64,000 bases of DNA from Branchipolynoe longqiensis (GCA_030323885.1 CM059187.1:83164027-83228026), one strand, 5' to 3'. Positions 11,640 to 22,777 are shown, counted from the first letter of the stretch. Numbers and translations are program-made. Notes: generated from the letters alone by a model not told the origin.

Positions 11640-11960
11640 GGGAGTCACAGCATTGAAGCGAATGTAAATAAAACAAAAAGCATAAATCTATTCACTGCTA
11701 CGATCTAATTATGCTATTTAGAACCATGAATATTCACTTGGGACTTGAAATAATGTTATTTAGGAGTATAACTTAGTCAATAAGTGAAATTTGGTCAAAT
11801 TAACTTCCAAATCCAAGCGATATATTAAGGCCGCTGTCGCATCGGCAGCATTATTGCAAATGCAAATAAAACAAAAAGCACATCTATTCACTGCTACGAT
11901 GTAATAATGTTATTTAGAAACATAACTTACTCAATAAGTGAAATTTGGCGTTATTGCGAG
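11640..11960. repeat. tandem duplication, period about 200 bp
   Basis: GTAAATAAAACAAAAAGC, CTATTCACTGCTACGATNTAAT and CAATAAGTGAAATTTGG recur at 11663-11803 and 11870-11950, with a third start at 11960-11980. A CGGCAGCATTATTGC motif resembles the repeat at 15545. Confidence 0.65.
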
Positions 11961-12180
11961 TGTAAATAAAACAAAAAGCTGGTTTGTTTTCACCGCGTCA
12001 ACCGGAAGTGACATGAACGCGTCCCTTCCTATAAAGCAGTACCACAAAGGCACACATTGGGCCGAGCATTGTGGAACCTGAATGTCAAACCGTCAAGGTT
12101 TAGCTATTTACAGGTCTACCCAACGTCCCCTCTGAGACTAATAACAGATGCACAGCCAACGGCCAACGCTGACCAGATAG

Positions 12181-12495
12181 TGTCGCCGAATGAGTTCAGC
12201 GTTCGTCTTTGGTAGATCGTGCTATTCGAACCCATGATCAAGTCAAACCACTGACTTAAAAATTGATACTTGTCACTTCCTAGCCAGGCGTTTGGTATTA
12301 TTAGGATAGGTCAAGGACTGGTTGGCTCAGTGTCAGGATAATGTGACTGAGTGGGATCAGGTCATGGTCCTGGTGGCCTGGTCACCCAGTGTGGTAGCAC
12401 TATTAAGTCACCATGAGTGTGATGCCCATCGGTACCCATCCTGATATGACCTTAGATGTTGCAAGGACGTAAACCTCCAACAACCAACACGCCAA
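12181..12495 (+). mobile_element. SINE-A copy
   Basis: The degraded tRNA-like head (CGCCGAATGAGTTCAGCGTTC) is followed by the conserved body and tail ATGTTGCAAGGACGTAAAC plus CAACAACCAAC. Confidence 0.8.
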
Positions 12496-12670
12496 GGACC
12501 ACCGATGACAAACCCTACTAGATACAGGATTGAAACAATTTGTAAATGTCTCATGTGTATATATATAATATATATATAGTGCTTGCACAACCACTCGTCC
12601 CTTATGTTGACCCACTCTATTAAAAGATATTGGTTTTAATGAGGATAAAAGAAACGCATATAACGAGGAT

Positions 12671-13039
12671 AGAGGCAAAGGCTTTAAAACTGCATAGTCC
12701 GATGACATTTTCAAAACCAAATCAGTGACCTAGATTTGATTCTACATATCTAACTTAGATACATGTGCACTTGTTTTATTAAGCGTGTGTTTCCACATAG
12801 AAAGGATTATCAAGTCAATTTAATAGAACCTATTACTGCAGAAACCTATAATATCAGAGCTTTCGCATCTTTGCCGAAATTAATTTGGCATGTTTGCACT
12901 TCAAATATCTCAAATATTTGCCTTTTAAGATAACAATTATTTTAAACTAACGTAAGATAGATTATAATGATCAACCTAATCTATGTATCTCAGAAAATAA
13001 CAAAAACTCAAAACAATCGGATTTTGCCACTTTAACTAT
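12671..13039. mobile_element. MITE-1 copy, near full length
   Basis: Left end AAAACTGCATAGTCCGATGA, right end ATCGGATTTTGCCACTTTAA. All interior blocks are present. TTTA/TTAA flanks. Confidence 0.75.
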
Positions 13040-13285
13040 GTAAATATAACAACACAATGAACATAGAATTTTGGTTACTATATCAACGGGCAGTTGAAGG
13101 TGGCATATGCAATAGTTAAACTGGCACATTTGGGTTAGCAATGGTCCTACAACCGGGTATGTTATGGGCATTCTTTACTCTCTTGCATATGCCGATAATT
13201 TATTTGTCACCTCCAACTGTCGATGGAATGGTAGAGTAGATAACGCTGCTTTTCATTAGAGATAAGCCCTCTCACAATCAGTTCA

Positions 13286-13800
13286 TATTGTAGTGGTCTG
13301 CACTGACCTCTCAGGCAAGGAGCCGCATAGACAGGTAGGCTTGGGTGGTGTGTTGATATCAGGGAGCCTAGGTGGTGTAATGGTTAGCACACTGGCCTGG
13401 AATGCAAAGAGATGTGGGTTCGAGTCCCACTCTAGGTGCAATATTTCCCATTTTCATCACCCCCACGACACTGGTTGCCGTGACCATGATCATGTACAAG
13501 CTATGCGCTGTATAGTTGTTGAACCTACCCTGTGTATGTAAGTGCGTTGCATTGCCTGTATGTATGTAATTGTAAGCATTAAAAGACTTAAAATTCCAGG
13601 GGGGACGAGTGTAGTGGTCTGCACTGACCTCTCAGGCAAGGAGCCGCATAGACAGGTAGGCGTGGGTGGTGTGTTGATATCAGGTTAATGGTGTAATGGT
13701 TAGCACACTGGCCTGGAATGCAAAGAGATGTGGGTTCGAGTCCCGCTCTAGGCGCAATATTTCCCATTTTCATCACCCCCACGACAATATCAAAGAGTGT
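13286..13800 (+). mobile_element. SINE-B, two tandem copies
   Basis: SINE-B has a leader (CTGCACTGACCTCTCAGGC, AGGAGCCGCATAGACAGG) before a tRNA-like unit with A box GTGTAATGGTTAGCACACTGG and B box GGGTTCGAGTCCC. After it come GCAATATTTCCCATTTTCATC and a 3' part ending TGTAAGCATTAAAAGACTTA. The head resembles tRNA-Gln (inference). Copy 1 spans 13286-13606 and copy 2 starts at 13612. Copy 2 lacks GGAGCCTAGG before the head and is truncated at about 13790. Confidence 0.82.
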
Positions 13801-13822
13801 TGCGCAAGGACTCAGGCCTAAT

Positions 13823-14170
13823 GGGCACCGGGCTTTGTGGCCGAATCGGTAGAGCACAGGCCTCGCGTTCGGAAGATTGGGAGTTTGCGAGTTTGGTTCC
13901 CAGTCGAGCCAAACCAATGACTTAAAAATTGATACTTGTCACTTCCTAGCCTGGTGCTGGGCATTATTAGGATAGAGCAAGGGCTGGTTAGCTCTGTGTC
14001 AGGATAATGTGACTGAGTTCGAAATCGGGTCATGGTGGTGACGGCCTGATTAAGTGATTTCCCATTGGGGCAGCACTATAAAATCGCCGTGAGTGCGTAC
14101 TGTCACACGTCGGTACCCTTCCTTATGTGACCTTAGATGTTGCTAGGACGTAAAACAACAACAAACAAAC
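13823..14170 (+). mobile_element. SINE-A copy, full length
   Basis: Head GTGGCCGAATCGGTAGAGCA, intact body, tail GGACGTAAAACAACAACAAA then CAAAC. A further SINE-A body scrap (GTCAGGATACTGTGACTGAG) follows at 14175-14220. Confidence 0.85.
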
Positions 14171-14374
14171 CTTTGGTTCTCTGTCAGGATACTGTGACTG
14201 AGTGGGGTATCGGGTCTTTGGGCAGCGTTGTATCACAGTGTGAATGAACTATGTAATAGTGGGCAAGGCTGTGCTGCCAAAAGAAAGGTGGCCAACCTCG
14301 TTACACCGCCCCCCCCCCCCACTCCTCCCACCACACACACCTGCCCCCCCCCCCCACACACCTACACCACTAAA

Positions 14375-14795
14375 TAAAAGATCCACCCATACGCAGAGTA
14401 GGCGTGAATGAAAACATAGTATAAATATGGGCGAAAATTGCTTTAGTATGGAACAGGAAGTGGAATTCCTGGTTCTGGTACCAAATAGCTACTTATATTA
14501 GTAGTTATAGTACAGAGTTGGTGAAATGGGAGAGTGTGTAAAAAGACAAGATGGCGACCACAGAATGCTGTCGATTTTACTTTTAAAGTCCATGAAGCGC
14601 CATGTTTTATTATACTTTTCAACTCACAAGTAATGGGTCAATATGAATATATATATGAAGAATGTATTTTGTTTCTTAAATTAAGAATGGACGTGTTGAT
14701 TTCATTTACCCAGCCGTTCGCCACTTTTTCTAATAGGTTATTTTTCACCCCTACTGCAACTTGCAAGTATGGGGTGAGTCTTTTATCTACTACAC
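14375..14795. mobile_element. MITE-6 copy
   Basis: MITE-6 shares AAATTGCTTTAGTATGGAACA, AAGATGGCGACC and GTGAATCATTTATCTA-type ends with the inverted copy at 29479-29883. Ends in this copy are AAAAGATCCACCC and GGGTGAGTCTTTTATCTAC. Non-coding. Confidence 0.6.
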
Positions 14796-15016
14796 CCCCC
14801 CCCCCCCACACACACACAGACACACCTATGGGTGAATGCCCGACCTCTCCTCCCTCTGGCTCTGTGTGAATGGCCCCTAACACTAACAGTAACACACTCC
14901 GCCACTCTTACCAAGTGTCAGTTACCGGTTGTCTGCGTCCCCGCAGTCAATGCCTCTATGCCACCTGGAGGTAACCTAGTGTGAAACATTCCCCGAACAA
15001 TGTAGTGACAAGTTAA

Positions 15017-15330
15017 TGGCAACCGGACGCGTTTGTCGAATCGGTAAAGCGCGGGCCTCGCGTTCGGAGCTCGGGAGTTTGATTCCCGGGAGATTCAAAC
15101 CAATGACATATAGTTGTAGTTATAGTAGACATATATACTTGGTAGTTGTCGCTTCCTAGCTTGGCGCTCGGCATTAATTGGATAGGACAAAAACTGGTTA
15201 GCTCAGTGTCAGAATAAAGTAACCGCATGTGATATCGGGACATGGTGCCGACGGCCTGATTTCCCAGTGGGGCAGCACGATAAAGTTGCCCTGAGTGCGC
15301 ACTATCACAAGTCGGTGGCCGTCCTGGGCC
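15017..15330 (+). mobile_element. SINE-A copy, 3'-truncated
   Basis: Head TTTGTCGAATCGGTAAAGCG with B box GGGAGTTTGATTCCC. It is cut at GTCGGTGGCCGTCCTGGG, where a foldback element starts. Confidence 0.8.
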
Positions 15331-16035
15331 CGTATGCATGGGGCCGTGTTAGCGCTCCAAACCTGTGGTTAGCAGCGATCTCCGGGTTAGCGGCAAAACG
15401 TTGGTATGCATTGACCAGTGTTATGGAAACACCACGAGTTTAAGGTCGGAGAGTCTAACCCCAGCCCATAGCAGATTTACCGTCGGTGTTAGGGACCGAC
15501 TCGGGCCAAATCCATTGAATGCGATCATATTTAACAGAATTACATACTCAAATCATGAAATTTAATTAAATTAACCCTAAATTCAAACCGATATTGACGC
15601 CTCCGCTACATCGGCAGCAATATTAATATTGTCGAATCGACAAATGTAAACTAAACAAATTGCCGCCGCATCCACATCGCTATCCATACTGTCGAAGATC
15701 AACAAAACATCACCGCCGCTGTTGCCGCCGCCGCCACATAGGCGGCAATATATTAGGCTCAAATCGTGAAATTTCATTAAATTAACCCTAAATTTGAACC
15801 GATATTAACGCCGCTGCTACAACGGCGGCGATATTAATATTGTCAAATCGACGAATGTACACAGGCTCAAAGGGATTTCCCATGTCTATAAATAACTGCT
15901 AGGTTAGCTAATGCCTCTGCGCTTTGGCTACGTGCATACCCCGTGACCCATTTCTAAACACCGGGGTTAGCTAACCCGAATGCGGTATTAACACCGGGGC
16001 CGATAAATAATTCTTCATGCATACCGGCCCAGACG
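15325..16035. mobile_element. foldback element with internal tandem duplication
   Basis: Ends GGGCCCGTATGCATGGGGCC (15328) and GGGGCCG...CATGCATACCGGCCC (~15996-16030) are inverted; GGTTAGCTAACC-type motifs occur in both arms. Inside, TCATGAAATTTAATTAAATT-type and ACCGATATT.ACGCC blocks are duplicated (15553-15660, 15763-15860), each with GGCGGCAATATTAATATT. Confidence 0.65.
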
Positions 16036-16129
16036 TGACATAGACAGTGTGAGTCGGTGCGGACTGAACGCGGACGAGCAGACTGTCATCAGGGAGCTAT
16101 GCCACGTAGGCCTGCCACGCCACATTGGG

Positions 16130-16543
16130 CTTGTTTATTGTTTTACGTCCTAGCAACATCTAAGGTCATATATGATGGTGAATATGGCATTTGTTGCCAA
16201 TCAACCACCAATCAATCAACCACCAATCAATCAATCAATCTAAGGTCATATCAGGACGGCTACCGCCTTGTGACAGTATGCACGCATGGCTACTTGATAG
16301 TGCTGCACCACTGGGATACTAGGCTACCAGCACCATGACCCGATATCCCACACAATCACATTATCCTGACACTGTGCAAACCAGTCGCTGTCCTATCATA
16401 TTAATGCCGAAAGCCAGGCTAGGTTAGTAGGTAGCGGCAAGTACCAATCTTATAAGTCATTGGTTTGACTCGGCTGGGATTCGAACTCCCGACCTTCCGC
16501 ATGGGAGGCCTGCGCTCTACCGATTCGGACACCGCGTCGGTGA
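16130..16543 (-). mobile_element. SINE-A copy with a 68-bp insertion
   Basis: Full-length SINE-A (head at 16543). The body is interrupted at 16172-16239 by ATGATGGTGAATATGGC... ending in AATC repeats, flanked by a 12-bp duplication CTAAGGTCATAT (16160-16171 and 16240-16251). Confidence 0.85.
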
Positions 16544-16641
16544 CACATTGGGTTAGCCCTCCTTTGTGTGGACATATTGATAACAAACATGGTCTGTTTG
16601 CTTATAACACACTGGCACTGTTTGTATTGTGCGCGATTAAT

Positions 16642-16981
16642 GGTACCGGACGCAGTGACCAAATCGGTAAAAGCACACGCTTCTCACGCAGAAGGTTTTG
16701 TGTTTGAATCCTGGCCGAGTCAAACTAATCGCTTACAAACTTGATGATTGTTCCGACCAAGCCTGGCGCTCTGGTTTAGTATGGTACTTGGTAGGGTAAG
16801 GGTTGGTTTGCTCAATATCAGGATAATGTCACTGTTTGAGAAATCGGGTCATGGTGTCAGCGGCCCCACTCTCATAATGGCGCAATACTATACAGTTGCC
16901 ACGAGTGTGCACTGTCACAAATAGGTGCCCATCCTGATATGACTTAGATGTTAAACCCCAACAAAACTCCAACAAACAATT
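16642..16981 (+). mobile_element. SINE-A copy, full length
   Basis: Head GTGACCAAATCGGTAAAAGC and B box GTTTGAATCC are degraded. The tail lacks the GTTGCTAGGACG block (TAGATGTTAAACCCCAAC). Confidence 0.8.
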
Positions 16982-17299
16982 AACACACGTGTGCATGGGA
17001 CCTGTCTTTTATACCCAATAGTTTTGTTTTGTTTCAATGTGATTTCACCCCATTTTTATTCATTAAGATATAGTGACACTTCTTAATACAAGACAAACCA
17101 AACTAGGATACTGTAGGACCTGTCAGCAGTGCCCTCTGTGATCGGCAAATCCGTGTCATGTGTGAATAATGTTGGCAGTATACACGTATGCAAACTGTCC
17201 GTGTTCCATATGACTGCCCCTTCAACGACGAGACACCTGTGCTGTGAAAGCATAATATTGGTCTGGATGTAGAGTTGTCCGCTGAAGATATATATTTTT

Positions 17300-17580
17300 C
17301 TTTTGGTAAATAATTTTGTTTATTCATCTGAATGCGATCTTTCTTCAGCAGCGAGGCATTGGTCTTGCGTTTTTTGTTTGTTTTTTTGGTAACGTATTTA
17401 TTCATCTGAATATGACATTTGTCAGTGCCGCAGCACTGGTCTTCCGGCCATCTTACTGTTGGAATTGACAGTTTAAATAATCTAAGTTTGATCAGTGTTG
17501 TATTAGTTACAGCACCAATCCTGTAGAATTAAGGGAGTGGCTCCTGCTGTATAATGTACAGCACCGGTCACTGTATTTCA
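17300..17580. mobile_element. MITE-8 copy
   Basis: It shares CAGTGCCGCAGCACTGGTC, GGCCATCTTACTGTTGG, AGTTTGATCAGTG and GGAGTGGCTCCTGCTG with an inverted copy at 46112-46310. Fragments occur at 24540-24590 and 44220-44270. The GTGCCG/CGGCAC and CAGCA/TGCTG pairs make it foldable. No coding. Confidence 0.6.
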
Positions 17581-17904
17581 TGCAAAAATGGGGAGCAGCA
17601 CCAAGTAGAAAGTGTATACTCGGGGCAACTCAAACAATCATTGGGGGTTACATTTTTTCTCTTATAAAACAAGGTAAGTTTATAGTTCACCACACATTTT
17701 GTCTGTCTTATATAATGTTCAATGTGTTTAAAGAGGTTGATAATTGTGTAGGATGTTCGGTGTATTGATGGTTTGTTCATGATGGTTAAGGGTGGTGGCA
17801 GGGGCCGGGGGCCCATAAGGGTGTGTAGTGGGGGGGGGGGGGGAAACTCCACAGGAGAGCAAGCGGAGATGTGGGGAGGCAGAAGCTCAAGGTGTTGCTA
17901 GTAA

Positions 17905-18705
17905 TTACTGCAGTAGTCTTTCAAGGGCCTGAATAACCAGGTGGGCTCTATATGCAAGTATTGTTTGTGTTTCTCTGACTCTGGTAGAGAGGTCATTCCA
18001 CATGACACTACCTTTGTAGATTGGTGCTCCAATATATTTATTTGTTGAAGGGTGTGGTACTTTGAGGAGAGTGGAGGCCCCTCTTCTTGTCATTCTATTT
18101 GTGCAATCAATGATTTTTGTTGTCTTTTCCGTGTCTGTGCATTTGTGCCATCAGGTGTAGGTCCGTTCGTTCTGAGAGAGTATCCAATTTGGCTTTCTTC
18201 TGCAGTTCAGCCACACTGAGTGTCTCCCCTTGGTAGACTGTTCTCAGTGCTCGGTTCTGAATTCTTTGCAGTTTGATCTTTTGTTCTTTTGTTAAGAGCT
18301 CATATATGATGTAATTGTGATCTATAAAGGCAATATTGTAGTCTTGTACAGGAGCCGTGCAGTGTTTTCACTTATGAATTTCCTTAATTTCCTAAAAGTT
18401 GTCAGTTTTAGTGCCAGTGTTTGATTCAGTCTTGCCAATTGTCAGTTCCCATTTAGAGTGGAGTCAAGAGTTGTGCCCAGGTATTTGTAGGAGTCCACTT
18501 CACAAAGTAAAGGTCCACCCATTTGTAGTTGGATTTGAGGGGCTCTTGTTCATCCCATAGATCCCATACTCTGTCTTGGCACTACTTACTGTTAGTTTAT
18601 TTTCATGGCACCATGTATTCACCTTATCTAGCACCATGTCTGTCTAGGCTGCAGCTGCCACAATATCTATATTGTGTACTGTGAGTGCTGTGTTATCAAC
18701 ACGTA
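17905..18705 (-). pseudogene. degraded LINE reverse transcriptase C-terminal fragment
   Basis: Read on the minus strand with several stops and shifts, the translation contains VDNTALTVHNIDI (a decayed YADDT box), DKVNTWCHENKLTVSSAKTEY (motif D region), then QRIQNRALRTVYQG and GSVMWNDLSTRVRE, the hallmark C-terminal tail of CR1/Jockey-type LINE ORF2. It is a 5'-truncated, inactive copy. Clade assignment below LINE level is uncertain. Confidence 0.7.
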
Positions 18706-18865
18706 AATAGATTATGAGAGCAACTGGTCTTTGATGACGCTGTAAGTTATACAAAGTGATGAAAATCCAAATTCACAGAGGTTATGGCATGGGGAATCAA
18801 ACCACTGATGTTCAGATTAGGAATCTGACCTAGAAAAAAGTAAGACATTCTAACCACTCCGACAC
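18700..18865 (-). mobile_element. SINE-C copy (third tRNA-like family)
   Basis: On the minus strand: GTGTCGGAGTGGTTAGAATG (A-box-like), CTTTTTTCTAGGTCAGATTC, then GTGGTTTGATTCCCC (B box) and a tail toward AAAGACCAGTTGCTC. A homologous copy lies at 53695-53830. The head resembles tRNAs with a GGTTAGA D arm; the isoacceptor is not clear. Confidence 0.65.
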
Positions 18866-19282
18866 AGAGAACCTCACGTGTTTGCTGAATACAAGGTCAC
18901 TGCGGGATGGTAGCTATGGTATCTAGCCTCGGGACGGTTAGATAAGCCGTGGATTTGAGTGGTAACTCTAAAGTCTAACACCGCTGACCCAGACACAATG
19001 GTGTAACTAGCCGAAGGATTACAGGGATGCCACCAGCTACTGTTGTATAATATATTATGCAACTATTATTGACGACGGTTCCTTTGTGTTATCCGCGGAC
19101 GGTATAATACAATGTTGATAGTTCGGTTTTCATGTGTAAAAACTAACTAGTTATTTGTGACATATAAGTATTCAACTGTACCACTCACTGTACCTTGTTC
19201 ATATCTATTCTACGTTACTTCCGCTGGCTTTTTTGTTTACTCCCTCCCACCCTGTCTGGTGGTGTAGATATGTTACATAACC
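18866..19282. other. unassigned stretch
   Basis: No ORF, RNA gene or recognised repeat was identified. Composition is mixed, with TTATATTATGCAACTATT near 19035-19060. Confidence 0.4.
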
Positions 19283-19640
19283 ATCCCGGTCTCGCAGTTT
19301 CAGCTCCCTGTCAGTTTCAGCCGTTCGCATAGACTCAAACTCAAGGCATTGTCAATGGTCGTGAGCAATCTTTATACAGAAAATACAGAAAAAGTGAAAT
19401 ATCTCTAAAACCATCCCACCTATTAAAACGTCGTTTGGTACACATATAGAAAACATCTTTACCAAAAAGATTATATTAAATTTATTAGGTTAGGGTTCTT
19501 GATTTCTATTAATTTTGAATAAGGCTAATGTTTTGGACTGCGCGTACCGTCAAACTCAAGGCATTGTCAATGGTCGTGAGCAATCTTCATACAGAAAATA
19601 CAGGAAAAGTGAAATATCTCTAAAAGCACACCACCTAGAA
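19283..19640. repeat. MITE-7 related repeats, two partial copies
   Basis: From 19297 (CGCAGTTTCAGCTCCCTGTC) through CTCAAGGCATTGTCAATGG, GAGCAATCTTTATACAG and the ATCTTTACC block to about 19510, the sequence is inverted relative to the right half of the 20407-22777 element. A second run begins near 19548 with the same CAAGGCATTGTCAATGG block and is cut by SINE-A at about 19640. Confidence 0.6.
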
Positions 19641-19952
19641 ACAAATCGCTTCCATGCGGAAGGTACGGGGTTTGACTCCCGGCCGAGTCAAATCAATTCA
19701 TCACAAAATTGATTTATGTTGCTACCTATCCTGGAACTTTGAATTAATAGGAACGAATAGGACTGGTTAGTTAAGTACCAGGATAATGTAAGTGAGTGGG
19801 ATATCGAGGGGTGGTATGGGCACCCTGGTTTCCCAGTGGCTGAGTGGGGCAGCACTATAAAGTCGCGATGTTTGCGCATTGTTACAAGTCGGTACCAGTC
19901 CTGATATGACGTGAGATGTTGCTAGGATGTAAAGCCCCAGCAAACAAGCAAG
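19640..19952 (+). mobile_element. SINE-A copy, 5'-worn
   Basis: It begins within the anticodon region (CGCTTCCATGCGGAAGGTAC), then B box GGGTTTGACTCCC, body, and tail GTTGCTAGGATGTAAAGCCC. It is inserted in a MITE-7 related repeat. Confidence 0.8.
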
Positions 19953-19968
19953 CTTTGATCCCAACCTC

Positions 19969-20166
19969 CTCAATCCCTCAATCCCTCACTTCCTCACTCC
20001 CTCATTCCCTCACTTCCTCAATCCCTCACTTCCTCACTCCCTCACTTCCTCACTCCCTCACTTCCTCACTCCCTCAGTACCTCATTTCCGCACTCCCTCA
20101 GTTCCTCACTCCCTCACTTCCTCACTCCCTCAATTCCTCACTCCCTCACTTCCTCACTCCCTCAAT
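19969..20166. repeat. minisatellite of 8/16-bp units CTCACTTC-CTCACTCC
   Basis: About 24 tandem 8-mers alternate CTCACTTC, CTCACTCC, CTCAATCC and variants. The apparent Ser/Leu/Pro ORF is an artefact of the repeat. Confidence 0.88.
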
Positions 20167-20681
20167 TTGCAAACAAACTTTAAGTGAAAAGATGCAAAGC
20201 CCACAAAAGTGGTAGCGTTCTCGTCTGCTTCCGGTGTGACGTCAGTTGGTGGGGGGGGGGGACATATTGATATAATATCAATCTACACGGCTCGGTGATC
20301 TATGAACTTACGTGGTGGGCATAACAACAAAGTGTCGCCATGTCTGCCAGTACGGGAATGCCGAGTCTCTAAATAAGCGGCCATGTGGTGGGTTAAAGGG
20401 CTGGTGTCACAGTTTCAACGCCCGGTCAGTTTCAGCGCCCGGTCAGTTTCATGCGCATGCATCAAAATCTAACATCATCGTCACTAACCTTATAAATTTA
20501 ATATAATGTTTTTGGTAAAGATGTTTTCTACAAGTGTACAAAGCGATTTGTTTCTAGGTGGTGTGCTTTAGAGATATGTCACTTTTCCAGTATTTTCTGT
20601 ATGAAGATTGCTAGCGACCATTGACGGTACGTGCAGTGCAAAACCTTAGTTTTATTCAAAATTAATACAAATCAAGAACCC

Positions 20682-22561
20682 TCAATCAATCAATCAATAG
20701 TTCCATCCTCTAGTCGAGGGTTGGATGCAATGGTTCTCCACTTGTCCCGATGTTGTGCTGTTCTGATAGACTGTGAATAATTCAAGCCTGTCCACTGTGA
20801 AATATTTGTAAACCATGATGTTCTTGGTCTCCCCCTCCCTCTGCTGCCATTCACCTTCCCTTCCAACAATGTACGGTATATTGAACTCTGACGGATGATG
20901 TGGCCAAAATAAATAAGTTTCTTTGTCTGTATAGTGCCAAACAAGCTTTTCTTATTTTTAATTTTTCTGAGAACTTCTTTGTTGGTGATCTTCTTTGTCC
21001 ATGATATTTTCATCATCCTTCGATAAGTCCACATCTCAAATGCTGCTAAACGTTTGTACATTTTCTTAGAGATTGTCCATGTCTCTGCCCCATACATTAG
21101 AGTAGACCACACATAACACTGAAGAATACGCTTCCTTGTTTGTATTAATATCTTACTTGATGTTAACACTCTATACATTTTGGAGAATGTTGTTCGGGCT
21201 ATTGTTATCCTTCTTTTAATTTCTTCCTCACATCTCCCATCATTTGTAATCTTTTGTCCGAGATATATGAATTCGGATACTTGTTCTATGTTTGTACCAT
21301 CTATGGTTATATTGACATTTGGTTTATCTGTCTTTTTACTTATAACCATTGTTTTGGTCTTCCTGGCATTCATCTTCATGTTGAATAGTATTCCAGCTTT
21401 ATTGATTCTATTCACTATATCTTGTAGGTTTTTCTCACTGTCTGCTAGTATTACACTGTCATCGGCATATCTAAGATTGTTGACGTTCATGCCACCTATT
21501 GTCACTCCCTTGCAATCTTCAATGTGTCTGAAAATCATCTCTGTGTACAGGTTAAATAGACATGGTGACAATACACACCCCTGTCGAACTCCTCGTTTAA
21601 TCATAACTTCATCCGATAGGCCCTGCTCCATTTTTATAAATGCACGTTGTGTCCAGTATAAGTTCACAATTAGTTTAATGTCTTTGCCATTGACACCAAT
21701 ATCTTGTAAACATTTGATTAACAGTTCATGATTGACTCGGTCGAAGGCCTTCTCATAGTCAATAAAGCAGGCATAAACATCCTGGTTCACTTCACAATAA
21801 CGTTCACAAATCATTCTCATATTGAAAATCCCTTCACGTGTACCTCTTCCAGATATAAACCCACTTTGTACGTTACTGATTTGTTCTTCAATTTTCTGTC
21901 TGTTTCTCAGTAAAATTATTTTCAGGATCATCTTCAACATATGACTCATCAGGCTTAGTGTTCTGTACTCAGTACACAATGTTGGTTTTAGCTTCTTTGG
22001 GAGTCGTACAAATATGGATTCATTCATATTCAATGGTATAAATCCAGTCTCATAGATGTCAGTTACTAGCTTATGAATGATTTGAATCCCCACTTCATCT
22101 AGTCCTTTTATCATTTCTGATGGTATCTGGTCACTTCCAGGAGCCTTACCTGCCTTTAGATCATTGATAGCCTTCTCAACCTCTGATAATAATATAATAT
22201 TCCCATCTTCTTTCTCAATTGTGGGTGGGTTCCCTCTGTCATCATTGTATAGTTCGTTTACATATTCTTCCCATCTGGACTTTATTTCATCTTCTTCAAA
22301 GAGCATTTTGCCGTCTTTGTTCTTGATACATTTACTGCTTCTCTGTCTGTATCCTTGACCTGTTATCTCTTTCACTTTCTTGTGCATCTCTCTTGAACGA
22401 TGTTGAGACTCAAGTTGTTCCACTACTTCACACTTCTTATTCCACCATTCATCTTTAGCTTTTTTGCATTCATCTTCTATTTCATTCTTCAGGTGTTTGT
22501 ATTTAGGTGGATCAGTGGTTTTCACTTTCTTCCTTTCTGCCATCTTTTCTAGTATGGTTTG
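20682..22561 (-). mobile_element. 5'-truncated RTE-like LINE with 9-bp target duplication
   Basis: The 1,880-bp insertion is flanked by CAAGAACCC at 20673-20681 and 22562-22570. On the minus strand it ends in a short ATTG/TTGA microsatellite, with the ORF stop lying inside that tail, so there is practically no 3' UTR. Both traits are typical of RTE-clade elements. The 5' end is cut inside the ORF; the apurinic endonuclease domain is missing. It sits inside MITE-7, splitting it, so it is younger than that element. Confidence 0.88.
20690..22561 (-). CDS. LINE reverse transcriptase, 5'-truncated, uninterrupted frame
   Basis: The minus-strand frame is open throughout (about 620 residues). RT motifs: AGKAPGSDQIPSEMI near residue 145, ACFIDYEKAFDRVNHE (motif A Asp, ~269), KRGVRQGCVLSPCLFN (~330), NLRYADDSVILAD (YADD, 366-369) and NARKTKTMVISK (~405). 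The C-terminal region contains LMYGAETWTISKK and FEMWTYRRMMKISWTKKITN, common in RTE/BovB-related LINEs, then a GHIIRQ block. There is no true ATG at the 5' end; the frame begins at the truncation point. The intact frame suggests a recent insertion. Without the endonuclease it cannot be autonomous. Confidence 0.88.
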   Translation of the reverse strand, partial: QTILEKMAERKKVKTTDPPKYKHLKNEIEDECKKAKDEWWNKKCEVVEQLESQHRSREMHKKVKEITGQGYRQRSSKCIKNKDGKMLFEEDEIKSRWEEYVNELYNDDRGNPPTIEKEDGNIILLSEVEKAINDLKAGKAPGSDQIPSEMIKGLDEVGIQIIHKLVTDIYETGFIPLNMNESIFVRLPKKLKPTLCTEYRTLSLMSHMLKMILKIILLRNRQKIEEQISNVQSGFISGRGTREGIFNMRMICERYCEVNQDVYACFIDYEKAFDRVNHELLIKCLQDIGVNGKDIKLIVNLYWTQRAFIKMEQGLSDEVMIKRGVRQGCVLSPCLFNLYTEMIFRHIEDCKGVTIGGMNVNNLRYADDSVILADSEKNLQDIVNRINKAGILFNMKMNARKTKTMVISKKTDKPNVNITIDGTNIEQVSEFIYLGQKITNDGRCEEEIKRRITIARTTFSKMYRVLTSSKILIQTRKRILQCYVWSTLMYGAETWTISKKMYKRLAAFEMWTYRRMMKISWTKKITNKEVLRKIKNKKSLFGTIQTKKLIYFGHIIRQSSIYRTLLEGKVNGSRGRGRPRTSWFTNISQWTGLNYSQSIRTAQHRDKWRTIASNPRLEDGTID

Positions 22562-22777
22562 CAAGAACCCTAACCTTATAAATTTAATACAGTTTTTTGG
22601 TAAAGATGTTTTCTATATGTGTACCAAGCGATTTGTTAATAGGTGGTGTAGTTTTAGAGATATTTCACTTTTGCTGTATTTTCTGTATGAAGATTGCTCA
22701 CGACCATTGACAATGCCTTGAGTTTGAGTCTATACGGGCCATTGAAACTGACCGGGCGTTGAAACTGCGACACCGGA

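Larger units (their letters stand above)
20407..22777. mobile_element. MITE-7 copy split by the LINE insertion
   Basis: Terminal inverted repeats GTGTCACAGTTTCAACG and CGTTGAAACTGCGACACC bound about 490 bp of MITE sequence, interrupted by the 1.88-kb LINE. The arms contain subterminal repeats (CCCGGTCAGTTTCA) and share the TTTTGGTAAAGATGTTTTCTA block on both sides. Related partial copies lie at 19283-19640. No transposase coding is seen. Confidence 0.7.

Noticed and set aside
13380..13440. Candidate functional tRNA gene (Gln-like) in SINE-B
   Set aside because: The acceptor stem and anticodon loop are imperfect, and the same unit recurs at many sites with the same non-tRNA flanks, so it is a SINE head.
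19969..20166. CRISPR-like periodic repeat
   Set aside because: Contiguous 8-mers without spacers in a eukaryotic genome; a minisatellite.
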